Of a DNA stretch of 64,000 bases, positions 1 through 10,733 are shown piece by piece; within the stretch, counting starts at the first letter, position 1, and every line of letters starts with the position of its first letter. The position numbers and the translations under genes are program-made. The notes below the pieces were generated by a model. The model searched no databases. It had not been told where the DNA came from and saw only the letters and a list, made by a program, of their open reading frames with translations. The stretch comes from Fomitopsis serialis. Lineage: Eukaryota > Basidiomycota > Agaricomycetes > Polyporales > Fomitopsidaceae. Where the stretch lies: positions 62,001 through 126,000 of the forward strand of contig NW_025955040.1 of assembly GCF_022376445.1 (NCBI RefSeq), given 5' to 3'.

Positions 1-3000
1 TGGGCATGTCAGCGAGTGTTCGACAGTCGGTGGTCTGACAAGCCCGCGGCACGCATCGGATATGTGGTTGGCGCGGCACGAGTGTCTTGACGAGTGGTGT
101 ACTGAATGGCAGGAGGCAGTGGGCGCCGCACGAAAGGATGGGCGGACAAGATGGGCGGGCGAGAGGACGAACGGACGAGAGGAAGGGAATATGGGTGCAC
201 ATGCAGATGGACGGGCGAGAGGGTGAGCGGACAAGCAAACGGGCGGGCGAGCGAGCGAGAGGACGAGAGGGTGAGAGGACGAGAAGAGGTACGGGCGAGG
301 AGGTACGGGTGAGAGGAGGTACGGGCGAGAGGACGGGTGCACGCACACTGGCAGATGGGCGAGCGAGAGGGTGGGCGGAAGAGCAATGCGGAGACAGGCG
401 GGTACGCGAGCGAACGAGTCGGCGGACTACAGGCCATGTACGTAGGTGAGCAGGCACGGCGGCGTTATTGAACCCGCTGGCAGAGGAACCAGTGACAGAT
501 GCGAAGCAGGGTGTGATCTGAGCATATATCGTCAAATGGCGACGTATGTATGTACTGGACCCGGATGTACGCGCCTGCATGCCTTAAATATCTCCATTCG
601 CCGCACAGCCTATCCTTCCAATTTCGTTACCCTCGACTCCCAGCAAGGCCATCGTGGCAGGGCGCGGCGCGAGTGTCTTGATGCGTAGTTTCGGTGGTAG
701 CAAGGAAACAGTTGTGGTGAGCGGTACCAGCAGCACGTCCGAACCCGAGTCGCGCAGTGCGTCCGGCGCTTGTTGCTGGTAAGTACGGTCACGCGGGTTT
801 GTGGCGTGGGCTGAGCGCGTTTTGATTTGGTCAAGGAGTCGACGAGGTAGTCTCCCCAGGCAGACGTAGACAATTATTTCAACCTTCGTGCCTCAGGATA
901 TCCTTGTCTGAGGCGTGGGGACCGTCGCCGGGTGCAGATGCGCGTGTGTGGCGGGGGCGGTGTGACCGCCGACGAGGACGGCATCAGTCACATCTTGGTC
1001 ACATCCTCGTCCGCTCCCCGACAGAGCTCACTGGCCCGCCACCTGCACGCCGAACCACCTACCGCGTCTCATGCATACCCACCCTCTGGCAGGTCGTGCA
1101 CCACCGTTCCCCTGAAGGTCATACGCGTCACCGTCCCGTGTTCCTGCAGTCCGCCCACGTACACACAGAGACCTCCTCGGCGCGACTCGAGAAAAGCTCC
1201 ATGTTTGAAATACCGGTTAGTACTCAGTCCTACCCATGTCGACAAAATGTGCAGACTCATACTGGTTCCAGTTGTTGCATTCTGGACCCTATTTTCCGGT
1301 TCTGGCCGCTGTCGTGCTCCACGCCCGCCTATCCTCTCCTCTCCACCTCCAGTCTGCTCATACGGTCTGCCATCCCATAAGAGCGCTTCAGTGTAGTCGC
1401 AAACTTCGGGGGAAATTGACGTACTTGGAGGCTTGTAGGGCAACGAGAGTCGTTCCGGTGAGTCTCGTTTGTTCTGTTGCATGTTTGTTCGAGCTTGATG
1501 AGATACTAGCATACTCAACAGGCTCCTACGTATACTGCGAGCCAGCCTACCATACATGTATCCCAAGATTGCAATCACATCTACCGTCACAACACCAGGA
1601 GGCACGAGGTTCGTTTGTCACCCCGGCTGGAGGCGTGATACTGACGGACACGGTTGCTTGATGAATGGTACGCGCGCTTCTTCTCCATCCCGTCAACCTC
1701 GCACTCAAAGACTCCCCGTATGACATCCATCCTGCACGCAGAATCACTGCGTATCTCAGGACTAGCTACGCACGGAAGGTCTGCTACGTACCTCTGATGA
1801 CGCTCGATTCTCGCCCCCACTACTCCCCCGTCTCAGGCGACGGGCTGGTGCTGGCACACCGGGACGCCGCCGCTTCTCTTCAACCTTGCGGTCTCTTCGA
1901 GCTCTCGCGTTCGTCTTCCGGGTCATCAATACGCACCAATTCATCTACGCTCCCGCTGCCGTTGAACGTTGATCCTCGCATCTCCACGTCTCGCGCTGAT
2001 CACGACTACTGATAAACATGTCAGCCTTCGGAACATCCGCGTCCTCCGGTGCTCTCGCAGGAAGAGCATCATACGGTCGTCAGATTCCGTTCTGCATCTT
2101 CGGAGCCTCGACTATCTGCACGTCGCGCGCAGAGCGGGACACCGTCTCCTGTACGTCACGATACCATCTGTGGGCGAGCGTCGTGCGTATGCTCCCTTAG
2201 TTGGACGCAGTGCGGCTGTCTCATGGGGCGTAGGCCGTGCATCAGGTCAAACCGCCAACACGAACACAAATAAGCGAAGTATCTCTCCGCTCTCGTCTGG
2301 CTGGACTGATCGCTACGATACAGCGTGGATCTTATACCCTACTCCGTACCCCGCATATACCGAACTTGTATGCCACCCAGAGGTCTCGCGAGGTTGTCTC
2401 CGCCCAACGAGTCTCAACACGAACGTCACGCCTGGCGAGAATCTCTTGCGGCTCATGCTTCCCGTTTGCCCTCTCGTACCCGACCCACAGCCAGGCTTCC
2501 GACCGATACACGAGCCCCATGGAGGGAACGCGTGTTCCGTCGACCGGCCACGTTCGTCGATCGCTGGGGATCCGTCACTCGCGAAGGACGTCTACGCCGT
2601 GGGCTGCCATTCCGCGGCTCTTGTCGCACGGCATAGAACTCCACCCTCGCCATCGGATGTGTATCTAGAACCGCGGACTCGTGTCCGTACTGCCTTTCTG
2701 CCGTGTGCGCACCGACCATGTTATGTTCTTTGTCGTACTAGTTGCGGCGATGCTCCGTGAATGTAAAATTGTTACGTTGCATCTATAGAAACCGCCGGAT
2801 TGTACTACAGCAAGGAATTTGATCGGACCGCAGGTGATATCGACACCCTCCGCCCTCGTACTTGCTCATGCACTCATGCCTCATACGCTGTACGGCTCGA
2901 TATAAACATTCTCCCGCAGATAGGTGTCCCCGGCGGAGTGCGCCGCGATACACGTATACGACTGGGAGATCTTCGTTCCATCGTAACAGTCGGAACTCGA

Positions 3001-3440
3001 CATGCCTGGTAGGGAGTCGTCAACCGCGCAGGCGAGTCTAGAGGGCTTCAGCATCTCATCGTCCTCCGCCTTCGTGTGCGTTTTTCTCACCTCTTACTCT
3101 CATGGCTGAGAGTGACAACTGACCGATACGTCCTCTGCGGGGCTACACCGTACGAGTGAAGCGCATTGAATAGATATGATGATCATACACTGGCAGTCAC
3201 ACGCGGCGAGCCCTGCACGTTCACGAACGACCTCGCAAACATATTGTTCATCCTGTCCCCGTGTGCCACCCATAGTCCCGAATCCTAGTCCCACACGCCC
3301 TTTCTTCTTCCAGTCGGAGTCCCAGCGGCCCAAACGTTCTCGAACCGTGGCCTTCCGGCCGACCTTACGCAACGTGCAAGTGACGGTGCAACAGCGCCAT
3401 CTCCAACCCTGGTCTCGACGTTCAAACGTTCAATAACGAT
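1..3440. other. Gene-poor left flank
   Basis: I recognise no gene here. Bases 90-450 are a G/A-skewed block built from loose variants of gggcgagag and gcgggcgagcg. Several frames are open for 100-260 codons (for example 1,969-2,760 on the plus strand), but three frames are open over the same bases, no frame shows a family motif, and I read this as low stop-codon density. Bases about 1,020-1,340 match about 8,660-8,960 as a diverged direct repeat. Confidence 0.6.
90..450. repeat. Degenerate G/A-skewed minisatellite-like block
   Basis: The plus strand is dominated by short units such as gggcgagag, gcgggcgagcga and ggtacgggcgag, without a fixed period. Similar G-rich blocks occur at about 3,720-4,050, and C-rich blocks of the opposite orientation at about 5,360-5,460 and 43,975-44,330. 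They look like one decayed simple-repeat family inserted in both orientations. Confidence 0.55.
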
Positions 3441-3489
3441 GTACAGTAAGTAAGGTCTTCCAAATCCTCACAGCACTCAGCGCTCACAT

Positions 3490-3640
3490 TGTCGAGATCT
3501 ACACCTCGCTCATCCGTGCTCGCTTCGAGGAGCTGTACAACAACCTCTTCCGAGTCTTCCCTAGTACCGCCTTCGAGCCCGGCGTCGAGAAGGTCCTCCG
3601 TGACTTCCAAGACAAGTTGACAATAGCCAAGTCCACTAGA
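3490..3640 (+). pseudogene. HSP70 ATPase-domain fragment
   Basis: In one frame the translation contains YTSLIRARFEELYNNLFR, then a short three-residue interruption, then EPGVEKVLRDFQDKL. This matches the conserved Hsp70 segment in the nucleotide-binding domain (YTSxTRARFEEL ... EPVEKVLRD), which links the ATP-binding lobes. Hsp70 proteins are about 640 residues; only about 45 are visible. The following bases drift out of the family and run into a G-rich simple-repeat block. It is best read as a small relic of a chaperone gene, unlikely to be functional. Identification rests on one motif block only. Confidence 0.55.
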
Positions 3641-3719
3641 GCGGTTCAGCTCCCATCCTGCGGTATGGCCCGGGTCTTCCTCAAGGCGTGTGCAAGTTCA
3701 GCGCTGAGCAACAAGGCCA

Positions 3720-4050
3720 GGCTGCGCGGGCGGGTGGGTACACGAGCGAGGCGAGTGGGTGGGCAGGCCGACGAGCAGGCAAGCTGGCAAGCGGGTGCTG
3801 CGAGTGGACGAGCAGGAGAGCAGGAGAGCGTGCAAGGTGAATGCTGAGCCCACAAACATGACCGACGAATGGACCGCACCCCTGAGAACGCAACACACGA
3901 TAACGGCGGGCACGTAGGGCGAATGCCTTACGCGCAAACGCAGCCGACGGGCGGAGCGTGGGCACGGGCGCGAGGGCGGGCGGGCAAGGCGGTGGACTGG
4001 CGGATGGGTGGGTACAAGACGGACTGGCGGGCAGGCAGATGGGCTCCTCT
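3720..4050. repeat. Degenerate G-rich block
   Basis: The block consists of imperfect gcgggcgggtggg, gagcaggcaag and gcgggcaaggcgg units without constant period. Its flank (about 3,825-3,960, with gtgaatgctgagcc and aaacgcagccgacg) resembles 4,560-4,720 (gtgaatgtccggc, aaacacagccgacg), suggesting a diverged local duplication. Confidence 0.45.
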
Positions 4051-4099
4051 CCGTACGTGAACTGTCCCTAGAATGCTGACCAACTAATCATATGCACCA

Positions 4100-5335
4100 G
4101 GATTCACTCCCGCCAAACCCGTTCCCGCCGCGGCAGGCCTCTTGAACAAGCCAACACCGCTCGCACTGGGCCTCCACAAGCGGGACTCGTTCTCGTTCAG
4201 CTTCGCTCAGCCCACCGCCCGGTCCACGCCCGCCTCGCCAAGAAAGGCAAGGGAAAGGAAAAGGCGCACTCCGCCCTGCTCATCCTATCCACTACGAGCT
4301 CCACCTCGAGCTCAGACGCGAAGCCTGTCGTCTGCGATCGGGTGGCCGCCGAAGACGAGTGCGCACTCGGACGGGACCCAGCTCAACCCGTCGCTCTTGT
4401 CACTCTCGCTCGCCCTCCAGAAGCCAAACATGCCCATGCACTCACGCCCTGGCACCAGCATGGACTTCCATCCCAAGGCTGTCGCGACGAGAGGCGGGTT
4501 GCTCTGCACTAGCGGGTATACAGGCGGGCGACGGTGCGGGCAGCGAAGGCGAGCGCACAGGGTGAATGTCCGGCATGCAAGCTCGGCCGACAAACGGATC
4601 GCGCGCACGTAAGCTGAGGACGGGAGACGGCGACGATGGTAGGCAGGGCTAGGGCGTGCGCAACACGCCAACCGCGAGCGCACAAGGCCAGTGCCCCACG
4701 TACAAACACAGCCGACGAGCGCGCCGGGAGCTATACCTTCCCGCCAGTCGAGCCACACATGCGCCGCCCGGAGCAGGTTAGGAGGGCGCCGTCCCCCGTG
4801 GAGTACGACAGCCGGATCTACCCAGGATCGGAGGCTGCGTCGCCTGCGCCGTTCAATGTTGGTCGTCGGTTCTCGGTAAGCGCCGTTCGCATGGCGTCGC
4901 GCTCGCCCCCGGAGCCCCCGCACGCGCGCTTGACACTCGCTGTGCACCCTACGGCACGGGAGCGCAAGCTCTCTGGACCGGGTTACCCCCGCCGCCGTTG
5001 GCGCATCCAGGGGCATATGGGAGGGATAGGGATAGGCAAGTCCGTGCGCCGAAGGCGACAACGAGCTCGTCGCAGTCGATGTCGCGCGGGTCCGTGGCTG
5101 TGACGCACTTACACCCGTCCAACGAGGATTCTAGCCCGGAGTGACGCCGCTGCGACGGTCGACCGCATATCCCCGTCGTGCAGAGCGGAGGGGCTCACCT
5201 GGATCCGGCGACGAGCGGGCTGATGGCGCACCCACCACCGACGAAACATGACCAGGCGTACCAGAGCCCATTGGCGAACTACGCACGGCCACCCTTAGAC
5301 GACCCCTGACGGACGCGTGGAGCCCGGGCACGAAC
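4100..5335. other. Unassigned Ser/Pro/Arg-rich open frames
   Basis: Several frames are open, and one plus-strand reading (about 4,990-5,310) gives Ser/Pro-rich text with THLHPSNEDSSP and SPLANYARPPLDD separated by a stop. That resembles a disordered regulatory-protein tail, but no domain is visible and no splice pattern joins the pieces. It could be a decayed exon of a transcription-factor-like gene or chance. Confidence 0.25.
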
Positions 5336-6380
5336 CAAACGCGACCGACACGAAGGTGAGTCCATCCGCCTGCCCGACCACTTGCTCGTTCGCTCTCGCG
5401 CCCGTACGCCCGTTCACCGGCTCATTCGCCTGTTATCTCGCCTGTACCTACATCCTCTCGCTGCTCACTCTAGGCGTGCCTGCTCACACATCCTGACCTG
5501 CACGTCTATCCAAAAACAAGTCTGTAGATCTCGCAAACAGAAGTGTTTGTAGCTAAGCAGTACGTAGTACGGTATTCACCTCGCAATGTTATGTTATCTA
5601 TTGGTGTAATATACATGAATGGCTGCTCTGCTGAAGGTTTGTAATTCACCGCAGAGACCGAAATGCGTTAGACAGTGAGGTGAATTAGGCACAAGTTAGG
5701 TGGGCTAGACGGGTTAGGACAAGTTAGACGCGGTGACACTTTCCTGATCGGGCCGCAGCGTTGCATTTGCATCTGGTCCCGCGTACAACGGGCCTATCCT
5801 AGCATTCCCCGAGCTGCCACGAAATCTCCGTCACACAATTGTGCTCGTTGTCCCAGGCCCAATGCCTGCATCGGCAAGATATCAAACTCCAGGTGAGGCT
5901 CGTACAGTGTGTAATCTTTTACCACTTACATACGCTGATCTCTGCCCTGCAAAGGGGGTACGAGCCTCTTCTCCCTGCAAGTGTGGCGACATCGTATGAA
6001 GGAATGGACGAAGGTGTTTCGTGCGAGCTAGCGGTATGTCTGAGCCGGCCTCGATGGATAACAATCTTACATGACTAGGCCCTCCCCCAGGAAGGCTTCC
6101 ACAACGGGCTCGACAGTGCCGGTGAAGACTGGCATCCAGTTGAACAACGAGATCGACTTCCGGCCATCCACATACCGGAGGTACGCGTGTTGCCTTTCGC
6201 AGTGTTCGGAAGGGTTCATGACGAGCATCCTCGTCAACGCATGCAGCGACACTTGTCCACGTCTCCCGCACTAAGTCATCGAGCATATTCTGGAAGTTCT
6301 CTGGAATGATCTTCCGGCACTTCACGGTGTTGCCTTGTTTGCCATGCTTGGTACCACACTGCACGCCGCCTCTTCCCTTC
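5336..6380. other. Unassigned stretch with coding-like minus fragment
   Basis: Bases 5,360-5,460 are C/T-skewed simple sequence. Between about 6,067 and 6,340 the minus strand reads as protein-like text in two frames (IPENFQNMLDDLVRETWTS, then LFNWMPVFTGTVEPVVEAF), as if one exon were split by a frameshift. I do not recognise the family. No other gene is seen. Confidence 0.3.
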
Positions 6381-6384
6381 AGCA

Positions 6385-6705
6385 AATACTAGTAGGCCCC
6401 GCGTCTTCACGCGCAAGAAATCCCTCGAGGGATATGCACGTATGCTCGTTCCGGAGCGAAACAGACCGTACTTCCATGGTGGCTTCAAGGAACTGGAACT
6501 GGTGGACGACCCCGCGAAACCATTCATATACGCCTGGGCAATCCACATTCCCTTACGCTTCCTCTCGGAAATAGAGTGCCTCACACTACGGCAACTCGAT
6601 TGGCTGACTAATGGACCGCATCCCTTTTTCTTCGGACGTCTCTCCCACTGCACGAGCGTACTGTATCTAGCCCTCCATAATTGCCGCTTTCGCAGCGCAT
6701 CAGAG
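6385..6705 (+). pseudogene. F-box/LRR-like protein fragment
   Basis: The open frame reads leucine-rich text including AIHIPLRFLSEIECLTLRQL, DWLTNG and TSVLYLALHNCRF. This is the style of the agaricomycete F-box-associated proteins, which carry irregular leucine-rich repeats after a short F-box and probably act as substrate receptors in SCF ubiquitin ligases. Only the central repeat region (about 100 residues) is visible. After the CRFRSASEW segment the frame turns into unrelated Arg/His-rich text, so a frameshift or truncation is likely. No F-box motif is seen upstream. Such families are large and fast-evolving in mushrooms, so a degraded copy is unsurprising. Confidence 0.45.
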
Positions 6706-9700
6706 TGGGACCGAGGGCGTGATCGCAAGAGGCGTTTACACCTGCATCATCGGCGGGCGGAGTGCGTGGACTCGGGACACGGATTGGCAGCGCTATACAC
6801 GAACATACACGTCTCCAGCTCAGAAGCATGTTCGATCGGATATCCGCCACGACGCTCAGTGGTCGAAACAACCACGGGCACGCCAGGCTGTCCGGTGAGC
6901 GGGAGTTGACGTTCGTAAGTGTATAACCGTGCCATGAGAACCAAATGGCACGAACCCATGCATCCGGTGTCATCCTCGAGCGAGCGTCGAGTTCCGTCCG
7001 TCTACGCATCATCTTCGCTGTAATAGAAGCATGACGAATCCTCTCTATCGCGCGCACCTCATTCGTCGTCAGCCAACGGGTGACCCAAGTGGATTGAATG
7101 CGTACAGATACCATCATCGCTGGGCCTCAGCTGGCGGTTCATCGCATACGAACGCATCAGTGCATTGGGTTTCTACGCCCTTTGTCGGCGATACTGACGA
7201 ACAGCACCAATCGAACATTCAAACCGTCCAGTCTTAGCAGAAATCCTGAACACCGCCTCCGAGTGAGAGGTGGTCTAGAAGACAGCGTCACGAAACTCAC
7301 CAGGCTGCGTAGACCAGACTCGACCGTTATGATCTCACCCACTCTGCACGAGGGATGGTCAGCTGTTGAGGGAGGACCGTCGTACTTTGGATCGGAGCAC
7401 GAGCAATGTATGGGACGTGCGGTCCTCCACTAGATGGCATCCGTTCGAGAGTACGCCAAGACGCTTGCGCCCTGATCAGCTGGCGAGAACAGACATCGAG
7501 GGTGCGAGCCCGCAGTCGCGCGGGAGATGATGACCTGTTCGTGGTGCATCTGTAGAGTACAGCCTTACCCCAGAAGAGCCAGCGCGAAACGCACGTTGCG
7601 TCACGGGTGGATCATACTCATGTCCGTCCGCCTCCTCAGCGTTGGCAAGCCGCAAGTTCGTACTGCGCTTGGATCGAAATTGAAAGGCTACAGTACGCGG
7701 CTGGCCGACGAGTGAGCGAGAGCGCGCTACTTGATTGAAATACATACAACGAGCGTTAGGAGGTCGCATACGGGTCTTGGGACGGGCGGACGTACCACTG
7801 CTAATGCCGACGTCGTTTCCATGCCCCTTGCCGCTTGCGTGGACCGGAGGACCTAACAGTGAGAAGAGCGGCGACGAACGAGTGATGTCCCTGCACGCAA
7901 AGACCGAACCATTTTCTTTTACTGAGCGACGGTGAATCATTCGACACAAGTTGAATTAACTCATCAATGAACAACTTACCTCCGGTATGTCTGATAGGAC
8001 ACGTAGCCTGTTCCAGCAATTCTCCTTCGGCTTCTGTCCAGTGGGTAGGGGCCTCAAGGTCGTACCACGCTTACAGCTCAGGCAGAGAGACTGTACGTAG
8101 TCCATCAAGTCTGGACTGAGAAGCACGAGTGTAACAGGGTACGGACAGCAGGGTTCGCGCATTCCAGTGTCGGTACCGTACATCGTCCCAGAAAGCTCGG
8201 AAAGGCATGCGTTGCGTAGCCACGATGAAGTAGAGTGGTGGCGATAACCGGAGGGAAAATGACGTGTCCGCTCGACAGGCTGGTTAGGGAGGACGCAGTT
8301 CAGCGGTTCGCTGCCAGCGACGGAGGGGAGTGTCGTTGTCGTCGCGGTCATCTACTAGTAGGAGAAAGAGTGAGTGTAAGAGCGTAGGCGGAACGTACGG
8401 ATTCGCACACGCAGGTTCAGCACCAAAGCTGTCATTCTTACACGCTCACAGTGGAAGTCTACGACTCCGAGCTTGGAGTCCTGCAGAGCATGCGTGGGTG
8501 AGATGGATTGGAGATGGACAAACGGAGGAGAGAAGCGCTTAGCGCGCCTGTGGCGGCGGCGCAGGATCACTCTGTCAGTCAGGATGTCACGTCGCATCCG
8601 TCCCGCCCTCGCCCTCGCTCGCGTCCGCTCCCAAACATATCTAAGTAGCCTGTGCTTGTACTCTCTTGCTTACTGGCCCGCCACCCGCCCGCAGCGCCGA
8701 CGACGACATCGGCCACTTCTCATTGCATGCGTACCCGCCCTTTCGCGATACCCGTTCCCCTGACTCGGAAGGCCACAGTACCCTGCAGTCTGAAGATCTG
8801 ACCAACATGCAAAGGCCGAAAAGCTCCATAGTCAGCTCTTCCCAGGTCTCATATATATGTATACAGTGTGCAGATTCTTACACACCCCTTCTACAATCTA
8901 GTCGTCCAACGCGTCTCGGGCCCCATCCTCCGTTCCGGCGCTGGCCGCTGTCTTATTGCGTATGCTCGAGCCATTCATCGAGCGAAGGAACCCGATCCTA
9001 AGAATCATGGACGTCTCAGGGTATGGACACAAGGACGTGGGGACATACGACATGTAATACCGTAATCTTCCATGAAAGCGAGCAAGCGAGCAACTTGTGA
9101 CGCCGAGACGACAGGGCAGACTCGCGAGCGATGCGTGCACTCGACAGGCTGGTCGGCGAGGGCGCAGATCGCTGCCAGTTGGCGGCCGCGCAGGGAGGTG
9201 TCATCTAGTAAGTTTAGGAAGAAATAGTCAGAGAGTACGCGGAGACGGGGATGACATGCAGATGCAGACATACGACTGTTGCTACAGCCAGCATTGATCC
9301 TACGCCCTTCGTCCAGTGTGGGAGCCCAAGAGCTTCAAGTCCTGCAGAGCACTGCTGACCGTGAGATGGGCCAGCTAGGCAGAGGGGAGACCGCCGAGTG
9401 ATGCGTCGCGTGCACCTGGCTGGCCGGCCGAGTTCAGTGAGATAGGCTACCAGCATAAGAGGGTGGTGTCCACGGCCGACGGCAGTCCCAAGGCTGGCGC
9501 CCTCACGCGCACGCCGTGGCGGGTGTCGACAGGCAGTGTGGCGACTTGCACTGGAGGCGGCGCGCGAAAGGTTCTTGACGCTGTGTAGTCTCTGGGCGTC
9601 AGCGCTTACAGAGCTTGCTATGACTTTTCGTGAGATCCGCGGCCGGATGATTCGTGTCTAACTCGTCGGCGCGCAAGGCTGTGAGCACTCGGTGTGCTCG

Positions 9701-10733
9701 CGCTGGCTACGTGCCTTACTACGGACGCCGTGTACTCCGCAGTGTAACCGTCTGAGTCCTTCAATAAAGACCCCATGACGGCCGTAGGACGTAGGATGCA
9801 CCTCGTCAGTGCTTGACAACTGTTCGGGTCTCAGGCTTGTGGTAATCAGCGATTGTGCGGTACGTACTGACGGTCGCATCTTCATGACCGTCATATCCGC
9901 GTTACTAACGTCTGAATTATACTGCTTTAGGGGCAAGTTCGTTTGCAGTGGTGCTCGCAATCTGTCGAGGACTTACAGAATCGAACAATGAGAAAGTGTG
10001 TCATTTATCGCAGCCATCTCGCCGAGACGACTCGGAGTCGATCTCTCGTATAACCCTTGAGCGTCCCGGGCATTCGGTCGGCGAACATCTGACCTGCAAG
10101 GGGGTGTAAGATTGCTTCCAGCTCTCGTTGTCAGCCTCGTGTCCCTGCACATACTAGTACGCTTAGTCTGCGGCTGCCTGCCTTAAGTCATTAGGTGAGC
10201 TCGGTCTCTCAACTTCCATGGCATACAAGCGCATACGTTCGTCCCTTATGCCTCGCGAACCTCCCGACGGGTCGTCGGCGGCCGACTCATCTGCAAGGCA
10301 GACAACTCGTCTACTACTTGCGGGTGGGACTTATACGACGGTGCTCGTTTTACACGCGCATGCGTTGCAGTTATCTCTCCGGTGCGTCATCAGATTATAT
10401 GCATTGTCTGGTACTCACCGCAGAATCCAGACTGAGAAACGGCCAGGCGCCGGTGCGAGCGACTGTTATTGAACCATCGCGAATGCACCTGGTCAAAATG
10501 ACGGTCGCTACACACAACCTATACATGCTGCGTACGTACCATCCCTCACTCCCAACATCGAGCTCTGAATGCGCGACCGTGCCACTTCGCCAGCCTTCCC
10601 CAGCGTTTACAAGCTCCTGCTCATCGAGGCAGCATACGAACGAGAGAGAAGCGGTTTTAGGCCACCGCAATCGTTAGACTAGAAGACAGAAGCTAGGCGG
10701 GCTCAGTTCACGCATACCGCCTCTCGCGTGTCC
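6706..10733. other. Gene-poor stretch with local duplications
   Basis: No gene is recognised. About 8,240-8,520 and 9,110-9,370 are diverged direct copies of each other: both contain ctcgacaggctggt, a GC-rich gctgccag stretch, gtcatctagtag or similar, and agtcctgcagagca with gtgagatgg. About 8,660-8,960 also resembles 1,020-1,340. The remaining open frames are short, overlap each other and have no motif. Confidence 0.5.
8240..9370. repeat. Diverged tandem duplication, unit about 870 bases
   Basis: Copy one is about 8,240-8,520 and copy two about 9,110-9,370. Shared landmarks appear in the same order: ctcgacaggctggt, gctgccag, gtcatcta.tag, then agtcctgcagagca followed by gtgagatgg. The copies are too diverged to align by eye throughout. 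Confidence 0.5.

Noticed and set aside
1969..2760. 263-codon open frame on the plus strand
   Set aside because: Two other plus frames are open over much of the same bases, the product shows no motif, and composition does not favour this frame.
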